Assembly (NCBI RefSeq): GCF_932294415.1
Contig: NC_065536.1
Coordinates: 5,714,974 to 5,778,973, forward strand
Direction of reading: 5' to 3'
Source of the DNA: Quercus robur
Lineage: Eukaryota; Streptophyta; Magnoliopsida; Fagales; Fagaceae
DNA length: 64,000 nucleotides
Positions 60,396 to 64,000 of the stretch are shown one piece after another (the stretch's first letter is position 1; each line of letters starts with the position of its first letter). The position numbers and the translations under genes were made by a program. Below the pieces are notes generated by a model. That model ran no database searches. It was not told the DNA's origin and worked only from the letters and a program-made list of their open reading frames with translations.

Positions 60396-61179
60396 TGTGG
60401 GGGCCGTTCGATCGATAGGCCCATTAAGTTCAGGATGGGCCTGTGGCCCATTCGAGGATGCATATCCGTTCGAGGAGGCCAAGTCAGGTCATAAGGTAAT
60501 TACTGAAGGGGGTGGTAGTCAATATCACAAGGGTAGAGTTCTGTATTTGTCCGAGGACGCCATACTCCTCGGCAGTATGCGTCCGAGGACAATCAGGACG
60601 CGATCTTGTTGCAACCAGACCTCAGAACTAAGTCACCACTGAAGATAGAATAACCGATCAAGGATGAAAGAGATAAGGCAAACAAATATCTATAACTACA
60701 GCTGCCTCCGCATTAATGGCCTCTCAACCAACTCTCTGGCCGCATTAATGTGGAGGTGATACCTGAACAGTAAGGAAGCAGCCTTACAGCTGCCTATAGG
60801 AAGTTCCAGGAGGTACTAGATGGGACAGAAAGAAATCCTCCGAACCCAACCTACACGTGTGCGGTGAGGATGAAACACAAAGGGGGGTATATAAATTGAA
60901 AGAAGAACATGCAGAAAGGGGCATCGAAACAGAAAAGAAAAGAAAGAAAAACACAGACAAAAGAAGAAGAGCAAAAAGAGAGAAAAAGAACTGTATCGAT
61001 GACCAAAGAGAACGATCGTTGTACCAACTCTAGACTTTCAACGTACGTGAGAGTGAATCTTTTTATTATACAAAAGTTAACCTAGTTCTTTACACCCACG
61101 CTCTACAAATCATATTGTTTGGGCCTTTTTACGTGCGAACCCAACAATGTTACGGGTCGTTACAAATCGTGTCCTTACA
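60396..61179 (+). mobile_element. solo LTR with perfect target duplication TTCCC
   Basis: The 784-bp LTR starts TGTGGGGGCCGTTCG and ends TCGTGTCCTTACA, flanked by TTCCC on both sides (60391-60395 and 61180-61184). It has GTCCGAGGAC-type palindromic motifs and no coding or internal region, so it arose by LTR-LTR recombination. Relatives in reverse orientation lie at 42759 and 36059. A frame entering it from upstream is accidental. Confidence 0.93.
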
Positions 61180-61184
61180 TTCCC

Positions 61185-64000
61185 TATTTGTATTTGTTCC
61201 TCATTGAATTACCAACCAAATAGCTTGTTTATAGCTTAAAGCATTAATGTTGTAAATGAGCTGAGCTAAGCAAAGTATTAAAAATTCAGGATTCTTTACT
61301 TTTTTTTTTCCCTTAAACATAATCTGATCTCGAACTTATTACCAAATCAAATTGTATTTAAGTTTGGTTCATTTTATTATCAAATTAACTCGTACTTGTT
61401 CACGAACTACTTTATCAACGTATTCTTTTTTTCCACATACAATAAACACTACATTTAAAATTATTTACTCATTCGTAAATCTATACCAATTGTTAATAAC
61501 TAAATTGTAGTTAGAATTATATTATTTGAGTTAATAAGACATAATGATTTTTGTTTATGAAATTATGAAAATCAAATCCACTAACCTTGTAGTCTATTTA
61601 CTACAAAAATAGGTTGTTTTCATTACTGATGAATTATAAATCATAACTTGATATTTTATAGATTTATTTACAAATTTATACAATCTAATTTCAAATCTAT
61701 ATAAATATATTTTTATACATACATATATATATATATATATATATTTATTTACATAATACTTGCAAGTACATTATTATGTTTGAACTTTGAACTTAGATTG
61801 TCTATTAGTTGAGCCTAAATATACACTTAAATTTGAATCATCCGTTAAATAAATGAACACAAACAAACTTTTCTCGAACATGATCCGAACTCTGAAGTCT
61901 CGGTTCAATTACATTACAAGCCAGGTAAAGCACAACAATTTATAAAAGGCCACAAGGGTCTTACCGTCAATTAAGTTGGGATGTCTCGCTCCAACGTTCA
62001 AAAATATTTAAACCCATGGTTCGGAGCCGAACCTAAAAGAAGGTTAGGGGTTAGAGATAAAGTGAATTTCTAATAAATTTCAGTGTTGCTCCTGAAAATA
62101 TGGAAGTGGGCCCAAAAAGAAGAGTTGAAATGGTGGGACCCACCCAAAGTTAGTATGCGGCATGTGTGTTAGTTAAGGAAATAAGGCTGCCGGCCCAAGC
62201 CCAACCCTTGTAACAAGTGGGCTCCACTGGCTCAGCTAAAGACCATCCAAAACATGTTGATAAAGAGAGATGAAGAAAAAAAAAAGTAAATTAATTAATT
62301 AAAGGAGGACAACAATTAAATTAAATCAAAAGGCTTAAGAGTGAAATTATTTTTCTAGTTTGCTTTTTCTGCCACTGTATATAAAATATGTTGATTAAAA
62401 ATGATGTTGGAACTCAAGTTAGAGGCTATAAATATATATATTTTTAAAAGTTGATTAGAGATTATTTTTGTTTTAACTGAAGTTGAAGGTTAAGATTTTT
62501 ATTTTTATTTTTAAAAAGGTTGAAGGTTATAAGATGGTCCCTAATTTCATTAGGAATAGAATTTTTTTTTTTTTAAATGGCTAAATGATTTAAGGGCATC
62601 CAACCCTCTATGTGGGGGTTTAATTCAGAGTATGGTTTATCTCATTTATACTTAACTCAAAAAAATAAAAAGTAGACGTAGCATTTGTTGTGAACATAGC
62701 ATTTTTCTTAGGAGTATTTATAGTTACCAAGTGAAGTGATGAACATTACAAAAGGGTTGTTAAAGTCTATTAGAAATGATGTTCAAACTCAAGTTAAAGA
62801 TTATAAGATGTCTCTTTTGTAATAATGGTTATATGATTCAATGGCATTTGACCCTTTACATGGGATTTAATTTGGGGAATGAAACCTCTCATGTTACACA
62901 CTCACACACACAAAATGTCTTATTATTTGCAGCCTCATGGTTGCTTTCTTTTCTGGTGTTCTTACTTTTTATTCTGATTGAATATTTTTTTCATTTGCAA
63001 TAAAAGTATCATATTTGTCCATAATAAAAAATTAAAAAAAAAGTCTAATATTTGCTGTCTTTTTTTTTTTTTTTTATCGAATAATCATTTCAACTTTAAC
63101 AAAAAAAAATTTAAGAAAATTCTTGAAAGTGAGTGATAAAATTTTATGTTTTAGGATGGAGAAAATTTTTGCTTACTGAGAGTGGAGAAAGATTATTTGC
63201 ACTATCAGTTAATGTCTTATTGGTTTTAAATATAATAATAGTATTGTGATTGTAGTTTATAAAAAATGAATGAAACAAGTTTGCGTGTCTCACATTTCAA
63301 TACATATTTTGCTTGGAAGAAAAAAAATAAATAAAGAAGAAGATGAAAAGTCAATAAGATTTATAAAATTAAAAGGATAGAAACAAACAAGCCCTTAGGA
63401 ATTAAGTTTCTTTATATTTTAAAGAAAACTAGGATAATGTCATTACTTGTTAGACTTCATGACAGTACACACATATTGATACTCAACACAAAAAGAAAAA
63501 CATTATCTGATAAACAACTTTGAAGTTTTTGTTTTTTTTTTTAACTTATAAATATCTTTTAGAAATTATGTAAATTTAAATTTGAAAGTACTACAACTAA
63601 TACAATCCACAAAGCTTTTAGATATAAAGTGACATTCCAAAATACACAATATCCTGTATAGGGTCAAACAACAAACAGCTCTCTCTCCTTGGACACTTGG
63701 ACTGGACTCATCTCTACTGCATATAATTTGACACAGTATTATTTGAAAGATTTTTTCCCCTTTACTTTATGAAAAGAAAAAACAGATACTATATGCTAAG
63801 AAAGAGTATAGAGTATACCCTTTAGAATGTCCATCCTTAATCAAGTACTTTGTCTCTTATGAGTTAAGATTTCTCTTAAATTTGAGAAAAAATTAAATTT
63901 AATAGTTTGAGACAAAGTGCTTATTCCCACTGGTTAAGGAAGATACGCTTAGTTTTAATTTTTAAAGTTTGGGAGAACATTATAACTAATTATACCACAG
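61185..64000. repeat. AT-rich intergenic DNA with a diverged tandem duplication (62400-62900)
   Basis: ATGATGTTGGAACTCAAGTT (62401) and ATGATGTTCAAACTCAAGTT (62776) start similar segments with GGCATYYRACCCT and GGGRTTTAATT blocks, a 375-bp offset. A GGTTCGGAGCCGAACC palindrome lies at about 62019. A TA microsatellite is at 61724-61743. No supported gene. Confidence 0.5.

Noticed and set aside
60307..60642. 111-aa forward frame
   Set aside because: It runs from flanking DNA into the solo LTR across its target duplication, so it is not a gene.
62019..62034. Palindrome GGTTCGGAGCCGAACC
   Set aside because: A single short hairpin with no terminator or RNA context in a plant intergenic region.

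Overview
This is nuclear DNA from a flowering plant, very probably a woody core eudicot. Evidence: AT-rich intergenic DNA, many-exon genes with GT-AG introns, and a dense load of plant-type TRIMs, LTR elements, SINEs, hAT/Harbinger/Mutator-like MITEs and one LINE. The lineage below eudicot is not decidable from the sequence; a rosid tree such as Fagaceae is only an impression. There is no bacterial operon, CRISPR array or rRNA gene.

Two intact multi-exon genes are seen, both on the minus strand. One is a 7-exon PP2C-type protein phosphatase (24539-26929, 428 aa) with a four-cysteine C-terminal tail. The other is a 19-exon calponin-homology kinesin-14 (47010-54302, 1031 aa) with one U12-type AT-AC intron. 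I joined the exons by splice sites and phase; both sums divide by three with no internal stop. As I recall, close homologues of these genes are neighbours in Arabidopsis (At1g09160/At1g09170), so this looks like an old syntenic pair split here by about 20 kb of transposons.

The left 25 kb is a segmental duplication. Block A (about 1-6.2 kb) and block B (about 14.4-21.3 kb) each carry broken 3' pieces of the PP2C gene beside a wall-associated-kinase-type (WAK) galacturonan-binding ectodomain gene (an open frame in A, a pseudogene in B). The intact PP2C belongs to a third block, C (from about 21.6 kb). Because the blocks are paralogous, many insertions in one can be checked against an empty site in another. 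Between A and B lie an intact TRIM, two related hAT MITEs and decayed unidentified coding sequence.

From 28 to 46 kb the window is intergenic: degenerate tandem repeats, MITEs, SINEs, solo LTRs, a 4.5-kb non-autonomous LTR element with a 17-copy 71-bp minisatellite, and a decayed LINE carrying a nested MITE. From 54.7 to 64 kb it is AT-rich intergenic DNA with MITEs, a SINE and a solo LTR with a perfect target duplication.

I found no new multi-gene system. The most notable observations are the U12 intron inside the kinesin motor domain, the paralogue-verified insertions (especially a three-LTR TRIM), the minisatellite open in all three frames, and the stand-alone WAK ectodomain gene.
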